Under the pieces are notes generated by a model. That model had not been told where the DNA came from. It ran no database searches and was given only the letters and a program-made list of their open reading frames with translations. DNA of 16,278 bases from Pirellulaceae bacterium (GTDB taxonomy: Bacteria > Planctomycetota > Planctomycetia > Pirellulales > Pirellulaceae): assembly GCA_030744095.1 (NCBI GenBank), contig JASLRF010000388.1:1-16278 (forward strand). Direction: 5' to 3'. Position numbers and translations under genes: made by a program. This document shows, one piece after another, positions 1-10,500 of the stretch; position 1 is the stretch's first letter; each line of letters begins with the position of its first letter.

Positions 1-519
1 GCGCCGGTATCGGATCAGTTTCTGTTGCCAGGGCAGTTCACATACACCAAGGGCGGGGGGGGTGGCACGCTTGCGTTGGCTGCCGCCGGCGTCGTTTGCC
101 TGCAGGAATTCGGTCAGTACGACGATTGGAGGATTCGCAAGAATATGGACGTGATTGCTGCGGCGATCTCCCAGTTGCCCAAGCCGAAGTCGCGAACCTT
201 ACCGTTCGATGCGTACACGTCGTATTACGTTGGCCAAGCCCTTTATCAAGTGGGTGGCGAAGACTGGGAGGAACAGTATCCTCGTTTGCGCGATTATCTG
301 GTCGCCACACAGGACAACGGAAACAAGCCCGCGCTGAACGGATCTTGGACCGACAACGGCGCCAATGGTGGCGGAAAAGTTGGCGGTCGACCCGGCGAAC
401 TGTTTGGGACATCGGTGGCCTGCTTCCTGTTGGCAATTCCCAATCGCTATTTACCGATTCTGCAGGAAGGTAAAATCGAAAGCCTGCGTCGACAGTTTAG
501 TACGGCCAGTGGTCCTTGA
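1..519 (+). CDS. Prenyltransferase/squalene-oxidase-repeat protein, 3' part only
   Basis: The frame is open from base 1 to the TGA at 517-519, so the gene begins upstream and only the last 172 residues are seen. The text fits the end of the alpha/alpha-toroid prenyltransferase/squalene-oxidase repeat proteins common in planctomycetes: a Gly-rich turn followed by an Ala-rich helix (TLALAAAGVVCLQEFGQYDD), a helix with paired aromatic residues (DAYTSYYVGQALYQVGG), then a GTSVACFLLAIPNRYLPIL ending. These proteins share the fold of squalene-hopene cyclase, but most have no proven reaction. The catalytic Asp-rich part of true cyclases, if present, lies outside the window. The next gene starts 70 nt later on the same strand, and the pairing with vWA/BatA genes is a recurring planctomycete arrangement, so it is probably the first visible gene of the operon. 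Family call fairly sure; enzymatic activity unknown. Confidence 0.8.
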   Translation, partial: APVSDQFLLPGQFTYTKGGGGGTLALAAAGVVCLQEFGQYDDWRIRKNMDVIAAAISQLPKPKSRTLPFDAYTSYYVGQALYQVGGEDWEEQYPRLRDYLVATQDNGNKPALNGSWTDNGANGGGKVGGRPGELFGTSVACFLLAIPNRYLPILQEGKIESLRRQFSTASGP

Positions 520-589
520 TTCACTTCTTGGTATCGCCCCAGTTTCATCGTCCATTGCATCTTTCCGCCCGCAACTGTCCTTGCTCGCT

Positions 590-3109
590 ATGAACCTGCT
601 TCCTTCATTTTCCATCTGGCAATTCGCTATCGCGGGAGCGATCTTCGCCACTGGTCCCTTGATCATCCATCTGCTCAATCGTCGTCGTTTTCGCGTTGTG
701 CATTGGGCCGCGATGGAGTTCTTGCTGCAAGCTGTGAAGCGCAATCGTCGTATACTGCAGTTACGGGACTTGATTCTCCTGCTGCTGAGAACCGCCGCCG
801 TGTTGCTGTTTGGTTTGGCGCTGGCTCAACCGTTTCTGTCCGAAGGTGATTCCGAATTCAATGGCACGCAACCACTTCATGTGGTGCTTGTCATCGACAA
901 CAGCCTCAGCACCGGCTATCAGTATTTGGAGGGAAATCTGCTCGACCGTACCCGCCAACAAGCTCGACGCTTCATCGATCGCTTGCCCCAAGGCAGTTTG
1001 ATTTCGTTGGTTCCGCTGGCAGGTAGCCAGCGGGAATCGAGTGTCGATCCGCACGCATCACGGGAGCACGCTTTGGCGGCGCTCGACCGGATCGAAGTGG
1101 TCGACCGCGCCGTCAGCTTTCGCAGGGCCGTGAACGAAGCGCAGCGAGCCAGTCAGGCCGCACCAAACCTGGCAAAGCGAGTCGTCTTTTTCACCGATCA
1201 GCAGCGTGGCGTTTGGAATGACTTGCAGAACATCGCCGCCGATCCCACGATGCCGCCCATGCAGATCGTCAACGTCGCGCCCGACGTTCGCGAAAACAGC
1301 TGGATCGCATCGCTGCGAGTGCAAGATGGGCTGGCGGACGTCGAAACGCCCACGACGATCCTGGTGGAAGTGGAGCATCAGGGCGAATCGCCGCGCGAAG
1401 ATGTGCTGGTTTCGCTGTTTGTCGACGATGTGGAAGTGACTGCAAAAGCGGTCAACGTCGAGCCTGGACTTGGCCGACGCGAAATTGCCTTTGAACACAT
1501 ATTTGGGAAGCACCATCCCGAACCGGGTCGCCCCGCCTTCGTACCAGTTCGCGTTACACTGACCCCAGATCGCCTGCCGGCCGACGACCAGCGCCATCTA
1601 GTTGTCCCCGTCGTGACTTCCTTGCCGGTCGTCTTTGTCGATCAGTTCAACAACGAAACCGAAGATGTCGCAATCAATCGGATCGGCGAAACGCGACATC
1701 TGCGCAAGTTGCTGGCCCCGTCGTTTGGAACTCGCGAGAACCAAAGTCACTTGATTCGTGTACGACACCGGAGCATCAGCCAGCTAGACCGCGACCTGCT
1801 GGCCGATGCGCGGCTGGTGGTGGTGGCCGGTATTGCCGATCCAGGCACCAAAGTCGGACTGCTTCGCGAGTATGTGCAACAGGGTGGCCAACTCGTGATT
1901 GCAGCAGGTGGCAGTTTCAACCCTTCCGCCTGGACCAGTGCAGCATGGCAGAATGCCGAAGGGATTTTACCCGCACCCCTTTTGAATCAGCCGTTGGGTA
2001 CTCTGCCGGAACAGTCAGGCGGACCGCTCAAACCGTTTTTCCTGGCGACGGAGAATCTAGAATCGCACCCGTTTTTTCGGCTAGCCGGAATCTCGGAAAG
2101 CGAGTTGCGTGATTTGTATTCTGAGCCGTTCTTCTTTCAGGCGGTGGTTGCCGACGTATCCGACGAATTGGTTGAACGGGTCAGGATGGCCGAAATGGAC
2201 CGTTTGCGGACGACGTACCCTCGGCCGTCGGAGCGCGACGGTTCGAAACCACCAACCGATGACCCGCCAACATCGGACGCAAGCCAACGTTGGCTGCTTT
2301 GGGAAAGTCCCACGGTAGCACAGGACGAAGATCAAGTTCCCGCTGTTCCGGAAGAATATCAGCGTTGGCTGGAAAGTACTGCAACGGCCGGTCTGCCACG
2401 GGTGCTCGCGCGATTCACCGACGCTGATCACACGGCCTACCTGGTTGAACGTTCAATTGGTCGAGGCCACGTTGTGTTTGTTTCGAGCGGCTTGCTGTCA
2501 AATTGGAACACCATTGCCCAGACCAATGCAATGGTGTTGTTTGATCGGTTGTTGCGGAGCATGATCGAATCGACGTTGCCGCAGCGTAACTACGATTCGC
2601 CTCAGCAGATCGCGCTACCGCTGGTTACGAACGACCGGGCCATCGCCGTCTCGCTGACGCGACCGTCGCGCGAGGGAATTCCGGAATCGCTGGACATCGG
2701 ATTCATTCGTCGTGACCAACTGGGTGTGACAGTCGGCAATCCGTTGCAACGCGGTCTATACAGGATCGCTGCACGGAAGCGTGATGAAACAACGGGCCGT
2801 GAAGACGATGATCCCGATTGGGAACTTGCCGTGACCGTCAACGGCCCCGCCAGCGAGTCCGATTTACGACCACTAACTGACGCACAGCAAGCCGAGTTGG
2901 CAGAACATCCTCGATTGACCCTGCTGGCCGAAGGCGAGCCGATCAATTTGGCGGGTGCCCAAACGCGTGGCCAGGACAGCTGGTGGTGGTTGATCTTCGC
3001 GGTGCTGATTCTGTTGGCCTGCGAAGTCGCGGTGTTGGTGTTGCCCGTCCTATTTGCCCGCCGTGCCCCATCCGCAACACCGTCCACTTTACCCTCTTTA
3101 CCGCCCTGA
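590..3109 (+). CDS. BatA-like membrane protein with vWA domain
   Basis: 839 residues. The frame is open further upstream, but ATG 590 is chosen because the protein then starts like BatA family members, with MNLLPSFSIWQFAIAGAIFA and the diagnostic PLIIHLLNRRRFRVVHWAAM. Starting earlier would overlap the preceding gene. Two membrane segments (about residues 8-28 and 60-80) bracket a basic cytoplasmic loop. A vWA domain follows, with an intact MIDAS DxSxS (D103, S105, S107) and a later Asp in FFTDQQ (D203). Residues about 340-450 look like a GATase/Rossmann-type domain, but the nucleophile elbow reads VIAAGGS with no Cys, so it is probably not catalytic. A last membrane helix (about 797-820) ends in a short Pro/Ser tail. 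Most of the protein should be periplasmic. The next gene begins 9 nt downstream. BatA-type proteins work with MoxR ATPases, and MoxR is encoded downstream here. Confidence 0.87.
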   Translation: MNLLPSFSIWQFAIAGAIFATGPLIIHLLNRRRFRVVHWAAMEFLLQAVKRNRRILQLRDLILLLLRTAAVLLFGLALAQPFLSEGDSEFNGTQPLHVVLVIDNSLSTGYQYLEGNLLDRTRQQARRFIDRLPQGSLISLVPLAGSQRESSVDPHASREHALAALDRIEVVDRAVSFRRAVNEAQRASQAAPNLAKRVVFFTDQQRGVWNDLQNIAADPTMPPMQIVNVAPDVRENSWIASLRVQDGLADVETPTTILVEVEHQGESPREDVLVSLFVDDVEVTAKAVNVEPGLGRREIAFEHIFGKHHPEPGRPAFVPVRVTLTPDRLPADDQRHLVVPVVTSLPVVFVDQFNNETEDVAINRIGETRHLRKLLAPSFGTRENQSHLIRVRHRSISQLDRDLLADARLVVVAGIADPGTKVGLLREYVQQGGQLVIAAGGSFNPSAWTSAAWQNAEGILPAPLLNQPLGTLPEQSGGPLKPFFLATENLESHPFFRLAGISESELRDLYSEPFFFQAVVADVSDELVERVRMAEMDRLRTTYPRPSERDGSKPPTDDPPTSDASQRWLLWESPTVAQDEDQVPAVPEEYQRWLESTATAGLPRVLARFTDADHTAYLVERSIGRGHVVFVSSGLLSNWNTIAQTNAMVLFDRLLRSMIESTLPQRNYDSPQQIALPLVTNDRAIAVSLTRPSREGIPESLDIGFIRRDQLGVTVGNPLQRGLYRIAARKRDETTGREDDDPDWELAVTVNGPASESDLRPLTDAQQAELAEHPRLTLLAEGEPINLAGAQTRGQDSWWWLIFAVLILLACEVAVLVLPVLFARRAPSATPSTLPSLPP

Positions 3110-3118
3110 GCCGTACGA

Positions 3119-5581
3119 ATGAGATTCCTTGGTTGGCTGCTTGGCCTGAACGACGTAACGTCGATTGAATCGATCGAGGTCTACTTGTCCGCGCCTTGGG
3201 CCGAACAGAGGCTGTTTTGGGTGTGCTTTGGTGTTGTGGCGATGTTTATCACCGCGATCGTCTTCTACCGCCGTTTTCAGATCCGAGGTTCCGGATTCGC
3301 ACGCACGATGCTGGGCTTCGGTCGTGGCCTCTTGCTGGCGATGTTGTTTCTCACATTGGCGGGACCGGCGTTACGAATCACGGCCGCGCGCGTCCGCCAA
3401 CCTGTCGTGTACCTGCTCTTCGACGGCACGGACAGCATGACGATCCAGGATCGTTGGACCGATGCGGAACGCGAAGCTTTGGCTCAGGTGACCGGGCGAA
3501 CCGCGGCGCGTGACGATGTGTCGACGGATCAACCGCCCGCATCGCGACTGGATTACCTTCGGGCTTTACTGCGTAGCGAAGATCGAAACGTCATCGACCG
3601 ATTGCAGCAGGACGACGCCTGCCGACTGGAAGCATTTATTTTCGATGGAAATTCGACAAGCCAACTGAGACGGATCGGTGCGACTGACGACGGAAGTGCA
3701 CTCGATTCACGCAAGCTTGCCGAACAACTTACGGCAACCGGCCAGGTAACGGCGCTTGGCGAAGCATTGGTGGATGTTCGAGATCAATCCGGCGCTGGGA
3801 ACTTGGCTGCGGCAGTGATGTTCAGCGACTTCGCAAATAACTCGGGGCTGACGCCACTGGGTGACGAACGGTCGCCAGCCAAGGCGATCGGCGCACCATT
3901 GTTCACGGTCGGCTTGGGCGCGAAGGAGGCCGTCGATTTGTCGGTTGAATTGCAGACTGACCCCAAAATGAAGAAAGCGGAACGCACGACGTTGTTTGTT
4001 AAATTGCGTCAATCGGGGATGCAAGATCGCGTCGTGCGCGTTTCGGTGACGGCGCACCCGCTCAGCGGAACCGCCGCGATGGCCGGCGAGGTGATTCAGA
4101 TCGGCCAGCGGGACGTGACGCTCGGTTCCACGGTCCAAGGCGTCGATTTCCCGTTCACTCCACAGGAAGCTGGGCAATTCGAGTTTGTGGCCGAAGTGGA
4201 ACCGCAGGACGGCGAAATCGTCGACGACAACAATCGCTCGATGCGTCAAATCACCATTATCGACGATTACCTGCGGCTGATGTACGTTGCCAACGAGCCG
4301 TCTTGGGAATGGCGATTTGTCAAGGAGGTCTTCCATCGCGACCGGCTGGTTGGTATGAACGGCTTTCGGACCTACCTGAGTTCTTCCGACCCGCGTGTCC
4401 GCCAGGCGAACGTGCTGTTCCTGCCGACGCTAACTCCCAAACGGAGTGAGTTCTTTGCCAACGACGTCATTTTTTTGGGCGACATGCCTGGTGCATCGCT
4501 GTCACCGCGTTTCTGCGAAATGGTGAAGGAGTTTGTGGGGACAATGGGCGGCGGACTGGTCGTGATCAGTGGCCCTCGCTTCGGTCCGCGTGAATTGCGT
4601 GGTACGGCGCTGGCCGACATGTTGCCCGTGATCGTCGAGCGCGATACCCAGATGCGTGACGAGCGTGAATTCGCGTTGCGACTGACACCCCAAGCTGCCT
4701 TGCATCCGTTCATGAACCTCGGCAAGAGCGATGCCGAGAACATCAAGGCGTGGCAGAACCTCGACAAGCTGTCCTGGTATCAGCCGGTGGCGGCACTGCA
4801 TGATCAGGCGCAAGCGCTTGCCGTGCATCCAACGGATAAATGTGCCGACGGAAAGACGCCTCAACCACTGATCGCGATTCGTCGTTACGGCAAGGGCGAA
4901 GTGGTTTACCTGGCCTGCGACGAGATGTGGCGGCTGCGTCGGAAATACGGTGAATTGTACTATCGGCAGTTCTGGTCGCAGTTGATCTACCGGCTCGGAA
5001 TGAGCCACGCATTGGGAGCGGATAAGCGGTTCGTCGCGCGCGTCGATCGGCCGGAATATCGTGTCGAGGATCGCGTCACATTTACCGTCGAGGCATACGA
5101 CGAAAACTATGAACCGTTGCTTGACGATGGGTTACCCGATCGCGCATTGTCCGCCGAATTGACATTACCCTCGCGCGGCTCCAGCCCGGACGAGACACGA
5201 GTGATCGCCGTGCCGATGTTGCGCCGCGGCGTCTTTGAAGCCCAGATCCCGGTGTATGCCGCAGGTACGTACCGTATCCGGGTGAAAGATCCCGTCACAG
5301 GTAACTATCAGGAACGCCGCTTTGAAGTAACGGATACGTCCGCGGAACACCGCACGGCAGTTCGCGACGCGACCCTGCAAACACGGCTCGCCGAAGAGAC
5401 TGGCGGTCGCGCTTATGAACTGACTGAGGTCCATCGAATGATCAACGACTTGCCTTTGAGCGAAACCGTGGAACACGAAACGCGAAACCACGCACTTTGG
5501 AGCACTCCGCTGTGGTTTATCGCGGTGGTGGGACTCATGTTGGGCGAATGGCTGATCCGCCGAATGGTACATCTGCAATGA
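3119..5581 (+). CDS. Membrane vWA protein with GATase-like domain
   Basis: 820 residues from ATG 3119, 9 nt after the previous stop; no Shine-Dalgarno site, so translation is probably coupled. Two membrane helices (about 32-50 and 66-84) are followed by a vWA domain whose MIDAS is D102-G-T104-D-S106, a Thr-for-Ser variant at the middle position. From about residue 383 (LRLMYVANEPSWEWRFVKEV) to about 490 is a class I GATase-like fold. The position of the catalytic Cys elbow reads VVISGPR (482-487), so no amidotransferase activity is expected. Residues about 591-630 (GKGEVVYLACDEMWRLRRKY, then YYRQFWSQLIYRLG) are typical of planctomycete paralogues. A beta-rich, Ig-like region follows, and a C-terminal membrane helix lies near 795-815. 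It probably forms a membrane complex with the BatA-like neighbour. The stop overlaps the next start as ATGA. Function unproven. Confidence 0.83.
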   Translation: MRFLGWLLGLNDVTSIESIEVYLSAPWAEQRLFWVCFGVVAMFITAIVFYRRFQIRGSGFARTMLGFGRGLLLAMLFLTLAGPALRITAARVRQPVVYLLFDGTDSMTIQDRWTDAEREALAQVTGRTAARDDVSTDQPPASRLDYLRALLRSEDRNVIDRLQQDDACRLEAFIFDGNSTSQLRRIGATDDGSALDSRKLAEQLTATGQVTALGEALVDVRDQSGAGNLAAAVMFSDFANNSGLTPLGDERSPAKAIGAPLFTVGLGAKEAVDLSVELQTDPKMKKAERTTLFVKLRQSGMQDRVVRVSVTAHPLSGTAAMAGEVIQIGQRDVTLGSTVQGVDFPFTPQEAGQFEFVAEVEPQDGEIVDDNNRSMRQITIIDDYLRLMYVANEPSWEWRFVKEVFHRDRLVGMNGFRTYLSSSDPRVRQANVLFLPTLTPKRSEFFANDVIFLGDMPGASLSPRFCEMVKEFVGTMGGGLVVISGPRFGPRELRGTALADMLPVIVERDTQMRDEREFALRLTPQAALHPFMNLGKSDAENIKAWQNLDKLSWYQPVAALHDQAQALAVHPTDKCADGKTPQPLIAIRRYGKGEVVYLACDEMWRLRRKYGELYYRQFWSQLIYRLGMSHALGADKRFVARVDRPEYRVEDRVTFTVEAYDENYEPLLDDGLPDRALSAELTLPSRGSSPDETRVIAVPMLRRGVFEAQIPVYAAGTYRIRVKDPVTGNYQERRFEVTDTSAEHRTAVRDATLQTRLAEETGGRAYELTEVHRMINDLPLSETVEHETRNHALWSTPLWFIAVVGLMLGEWLIRRMVHLQ

Positions 5582-7557
5582 CACAACTCGCACGCACACG
5601 CAACCAAGTCGTCGCTCTGCAGCGTCATCGTCTGCTAGTGAGGTGGGGGACCGCGCTGGCTCCCTTGGCAACCGGCTTGCTGTTGATTCTTGCTGCTTTC
5701 TGGGTGGTCGATTTTTTCTTCCAGCTGGATGCCGCTCAACGAACTGTGATGTTGGTGGTTTGCGGTTTATCTCTGCTCTGGGTCTTTCTGCGATATGCCT
5801 TGCCATTGTTGTCGCGCCATGAATCCACCATCGACGTGGCGTTGTTGGTGGAACAGCAGCATCGACTCGACAGTGACCTGGTTGCAGCCCTGCAGTTCGA
5901 CGCGTCACCAGCGGTTAACTATGGGTCGCCGGAATTGGAAACAGCGGTGGTTGAGCAGGTGTCGGAGCTAGCGTCTCGGATCGACTTTTTTGAAGGCACG
6001 TCTTACGAACAGTTTTCGCGACGCGCGTTTATATTGGCGATCATTGTTATCTTGGCAGTCGCGTCCATCGTCGTATTCCCCGACCATGTGCGTGTCTTTT
6101 TTCAACGCCTCTTGTTGAGCGCTGATCACTACCCCACCCAAACCGTCATGGATACCGTGGTCGTCAACGGGAAGGTAGTCCTCTCGCGCGCCCAACATCC
6201 TACACAGCCCGTAGACTGTTCGGCGGCTCAGGGGCAACCGGTGACCATGTTCGTCCAGTGCATCAATGCAAGCCAAATGTGGAACAACACATCTCCTCTC
6301 TCAGGCGAACTTCGTATTACCGGAGTCGATGGCGGGAAGAAAACCGTACCCCTGGAACTGTTGCCGCTTACCGATCGGCTGGCCGGATTGGAAGAGGCCG
6401 CCATCCGCATTCAAGAGGCAATTGCGGACCCGAGTGTCCTCGTCGACCAATGGTGGTTGGACGAAGTTGCCCCAACGGTCGCGTTCGACGCGCCGCTGGC
6501 ACGAACGAAATTACAGCGGGCGCCCGAAGACCGTGCAGCGTTGGACGCGGCGCTTTTAGAAATCCACCGAGCTACAGGATCGTGGCCTGGATCTTCCGCG
6601 GACTTCACCTTGTTTCACGGCCAATTCGAACGGCTGATCGAATCTATCGATTACCAGGTTCACATCGGCGACGCATGGACCGACCCGGCACGGATCCAGA
6701 TGATTTCGCTGCCCGTTGTTACGCTTGATCTGAAGGTTGTGCCCCCGAAATATGTGGGCAGTGAGAATTCGAGGAAGCCAATTGGATCGCGACAACTGTC
6801 CGTGTTGGAAGGTTCGGCTATCAACATGTCCCTTAGCGTGGCGAACGAGAAACAGATCGAAGACGCTTGGGTCCGTGTTAGCAGTAAATCGGATACCACA
6901 CGCTGGGATCTAGTGACGCGGGAGGATCAGCGAATGGTCTGGAGTCTCGCTGGCACGACGCCGTTTTCGAATGTCACAGAGGAATTCTCATTCGAGTTGC
7001 ATGTGCGCGATACTGACGGTTTGCAACCAGAGAGTCCGATCCGGGGATTTGTGAGGTTGCGGTCGGACCGGTCGCCAACAGCCACCATGGAACTGGTTCA
7101 TCGGGTTGTGCTACCAAATGCAAGGCCCGTGGTTGGTTTTCGAGTAACCGACGATTTCGGGATTGCTCGGTTGCTCTTGCATCTGTCCGTCCAACGACAA
7201 CACAATGAAGTTCCCCCCGCGGGCTCCCCCCCGGAACCAACATCCGCTGACCTACGCACTCAGGAGATTCCGTTAGAAGCAGCTTGGTTGCCCGCCGACA
7301 AGCTCCCTTACCATGGTCGATACGAAGTCAACATGGCTGCCTTGGAGTTATCCAAGGGAGATCAAGTGAAATTGACGATTGAAGCTGTCGACTACCGCGG
7401 CGAAACACCTGGCAAGTCAACTCTCAGCGAAGCTGTGGTCTTGGACATTTCTGATGAAGCGGGCGTCCTTGCCGCAATCGCCGAAGCAGACGAAAATTCA
7501 GAAGAGCGACTAAACGAAGTCATCAAGGAACAATTGGGAATCGGAGACGAGCAATGA
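5578..7557 (+). CDS. DUF4175-like membrane protein
   Basis: 659 residues. The start is ATG 5578, which overlaps the previous stop as ATGA; an earlier in-frame start at 5497 would lie inside the preceding gene and adds no plausible sequence. The N-terminal part has two adjacent membrane helices (about 25-47 and 55-78), then the stretch ALLVEQQHRLDSDLVAALQF (88-107), then a third helix (about 149-168). This is the layout of DUF4175 and related planctomycete proteins. The rest should be periplasmic and beta-rich, with LDLKVVPPKYVG (383-394) and VTDDFGI (523-528), motifs seen in that family. Unlike long DUF4175 proteins it stops before the Gln-rich coiled-coil part, which is instead encoded by the next, translationally overlapping gene. 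It may be a membrane anchor for that protein. Family assignment is by pattern recognition; biochemical role unknown. Confidence 0.72.
   Translation: MTQLARTRNQVVALQRHRLLVRWGTALAPLATGLLLILAAFWVVDFFFQLDAAQRTVMLVVCGLSLLWVFLRYALPLLSRHESTIDVALLVEQQHRLDSDLVAALQFDASPAVNYGSPELETAVVEQVSELASRIDFFEGTSYEQFSRRAFILAIIVILAVASIVVFPDHVRVFFQRLLLSADHYPTQTVMDTVVVNGKVVLSRAQHPTQPVDCSAAQGQPVTMFVQCINASQMWNNTSPLSGELRITGVDGGKKTVPLELLPLTDRLAGLEEAAIRIQEAIADPSVLVDQWWLDEVAPTVAFDAPLARTKLQRAPEDRAALDAALLEIHRATGSWPGSSADFTLFHGQFERLIESIDYQVHIGDAWTDPARIQMISLPVVTLDLKVVPPKYVGSENSRKPIGSRQLSVLEGSAINMSLSVANEKQIEDAWVRVSSKSDTTRWDLVTREDQRMVWSLAGTTPFSNVTEEFSFELHVRDTDGLQPESPIRGFVRLRSDRSPTATMELVHRVVLPNARPVVGFRVTDDFGIARLLLHLSVQRQHNEVPPAGSPPEPTSADLRTQEIPLEAAWLPADKLPYHGRYEVNMAALELSKGDQVKLTIEAVDYRGETPGKSTLSEAVVLDISDEAGVLAAIAEADENSEERLNEVIKEQLGIGDEQ
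7543..7546 (+). promoter_or_regulatory. Shine-Dalgarno site of the coiled-coil gene
   Basis: GGAG ends 7 nt before ATG 7554, near-ideal spacing. It lies inside the preceding gene. It stands out because most other starts in the operon have no recognisable site, and it suggests strong initiation of the large exported protein in addition to ATGA coupling. Confidence 0.6.
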
Positions 7558-10500
7558 CGCATCATTCGGCTACCGTGTGGATTGTGTTGATCGCCGCTTG
7601 GGTTTTCTCGCTGTCGAGTGCCCCATTGTTGGCGCAAGACGTCGAACTCGATGTGTTGCGACAAAAGCAGCGTCGCCAGGAAAAGGCGCGTGGTCTAGCG
7701 ACCGAGCTTGTTTCCAGCGTACTCGATATTCAATTGCGGCAGCTCAAGGAGAACCAGCTCGAGCATCTTCCGATCTACTCAGAGATTAAGTCGATGCGTG
7801 GCAACCTTGACAAATTGGTCGAGCATGAAATGCAGGAAGTCGTAAAACTGCTCGTCGAAGCTCAACAAGGCGAAACGACCCAGCAACTGCGGAAGGTCAA
7901 TGAAGCCCGCAACGTCATTCGCGAAGTTGTCGTGGCGTTGATGGCGGAACGCCAGAAACTACTCAAGCGATTACGCATCGCCCGCATTGCGGCACAAGTT
8001 CGCCAGCTCATTCTGCTCGAACGCGACACCCTGGACCAAACAAAGGAACTGCCCGCGGCCAAAATCGACCAGCGTGAACAACTGACGCTGGATACGATTC
8101 AGGACCAGCGTGACATCACGGCCATTTACTTTCAGCTTGTGGCCGTATTGAGCGACGTGAGCGATTGGGGTGGCCCGATCGCCACGGGCGCAACTGAAGG
8201 ACTGCGCGTGCTGAAAACCGCACAAGTCAAGCAACAGTTGCAAGTGATCGCCACTTCCCTGCAGCAAAGCGAGATTGATGCAGCCGTTACGAGCCAACGT
8301 AACGTGATCAAGGGACTCATGGCCTTGCTCAAGGTGATCGAAGATACGCAAGGCCTCATCGGTGCCGATCGCGAAGCGGCGCTGGAGATGGTCCGCGAAA
8401 TGATCAAAGAACAGGAAGAACTGCGCGAGACTGTGCGAGAAGACGATCTGGTTGAGGAAACGGCCAAAGATGAATTCGCGTTCGAACAGCGTCAGATCCA
8501 ACAGAACCTCGGCACGTTGGCCGAAACGTTGGCCGACTTTCCGGAAGTCGATCCGCTCGTTGCCCAATCGCGCGAATCGGCCGCGCAAGCGGAAGCTGAA
8601 CTGTTTGAGGGCGACAAGACCGAAGCGCTGCTACAGCAAGGTCAGGTCGTCGGCAGCTTGGCGGAAATCGAACAGCAACTCCAACGTGCGCTCGAACCGG
8701 ACTCGGCAGACAAGACCGCGGATGAACTGGCCGAACAGGTTAAGCAACTCGAGAAGCTCGACCAGTCACTCGATCAAGCTGTTGCCACGCAGGAGAAAGC
8801 GACGGAGCAGGCCGAAAAGAACGCCAGAGCAGCTTTGCAGGCCGAACAGCAAGTCGCCAAACAGCTTGAGGCTGCCGAGCAATTGGGCGAATTCTCGCGG
8901 GGGATCGAATCACGGTTGGACGATGCGAAGGACGCCGTTGAGGCTGCCGCGAAGACCACCGCCGAGATGCAACCCGAAGCTGCCCAAGCCAGGCAGCAAG
9001 ACACCCAGCGTGCCGAAGACGTATTGCGTCAGGCCGCTGCCGAGGTCAAAGCGGAGTTGGCGGACACCAAACGCCGGCAGCTGGCCGTCGAGGTCGGCGA
9101 ATTGGCGCGGGCAGCCGAGGCGCTGGAACGTGCAGCGGCGGCGGAACGCGAAATCGCCAGTGCCGCTGCCGACGCTTCACAAGCCGATGGATTGACTGAG
9201 GAGAAGGCGGCTGCCTTGGCGAAAGAACAGAGTATCGTGGATGCGGTTGCGGAAAAGATCGCCGAGGGGGTGAAGCAGACGGCACCGACAGCCGCGCAGC
9301 AGATCGTCGCTGCCAAACCACCCGCCCAGGAAGCGGCAAGACACCTTGCCGCAGCCCAGAAGCAACCGGGGCCCGATTCCAAACCGGCCGCCGCAGGGGC
9401 CGCTGATGCCGCTGACAAGTCGGCCCAGCAGCTAGAGACAGCAGCAGCCGAATTGCGTAAAGCCGCCGGGACCGCAGCCCAGGAACTAGCCAAACAAGCC
9501 GATGAACAATTGCAGCCCGTCGCTGCCGCTCGTAAGGCTGTCGAAGGCACGCTAGCCAGCCTGCCGGAAGATTCCACCGCCAATCTCGCGCAGCTCCAAC
9601 AGGCGAGCGCCGACGTCGCACAGGCGCGGATCGAGCAAATGAAAGCCAGTGGTCGTGCACCCGCCGCCGCCGCGCAGAAGATGGCTGACGCCATTGCGAA
9701 GGCTCAAGAAGATCAACAGGCTGCCAACCGCGCCGCCGAAGCGCTCGCCCGCGGTACCGCCTCCACGCCGTTGGAAGCATCCCGCAAACAAGACCAAGTG
9801 GCGGAGCAGGCAAAGCAGCTTGCCAAAGATGTCTCGTCTGAAGTGGCGAGCAAGTTGAAGGCGGCCGTGGAAGCCGCGGCAAAAGCTGCCCAGGAAACGC
9901 TCATCGGTAAACCGCAGGATGCGCAGGCGGCTCGTGACGCTACTGCCGCCGCGCTCGACGATGCCTTGGCTACCGCAATACAAGAGACGCGTGATGCGGC
10001 CGAACAACCAGCTGGCGCTCCCAACAAAGATGCTCAAGACACCGTGGGCGACCTGGCCGGGAAGGCCAAGACGTCCGTCGGTGATCGACCCGCCGATGTT
10101 GCCGATGCGCTTGTCGAAGCGCGGCAGATGTCTGACGCCGCCGGTAAAGCGCTCGATGCGGATAACACGGACGCCGTCGAGAAGAACCAGAAGCAGACAG
10201 CCGAAAATCTCGACAAAGCAGCCCAAGGATTGGCTGAAGCAATCAAAGCCGAAAAGAAGAAACAACAAGAACAGCTGGCGCAACAGTCGAAGGAGAGTGG
10301 TCAACTTGCCGATCAGGCGGCGACTCTCGACACGGGCGCCACTGCCGCGTTGCGTCAGGCGCAGCGTGCCGCCGAGCTGATGGCGGAGACACAAGTCCGG
10401 CCAACCGACGAAAATGCAACTGACGAGAACGCCATCGACTCCAACGATTTGGCGAAGACCAACAAGGATGTCCAGCGCGGTCTCGAGCGGGCTGTAGCGA

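Noticed and set aside
365..589. Upstream extension of the BatA-like gene to 365
   Set aside because: It overlaps the end of the previous gene in another frame and adds no family sequence; ATG 590 gives the canonical BatA N-terminus.
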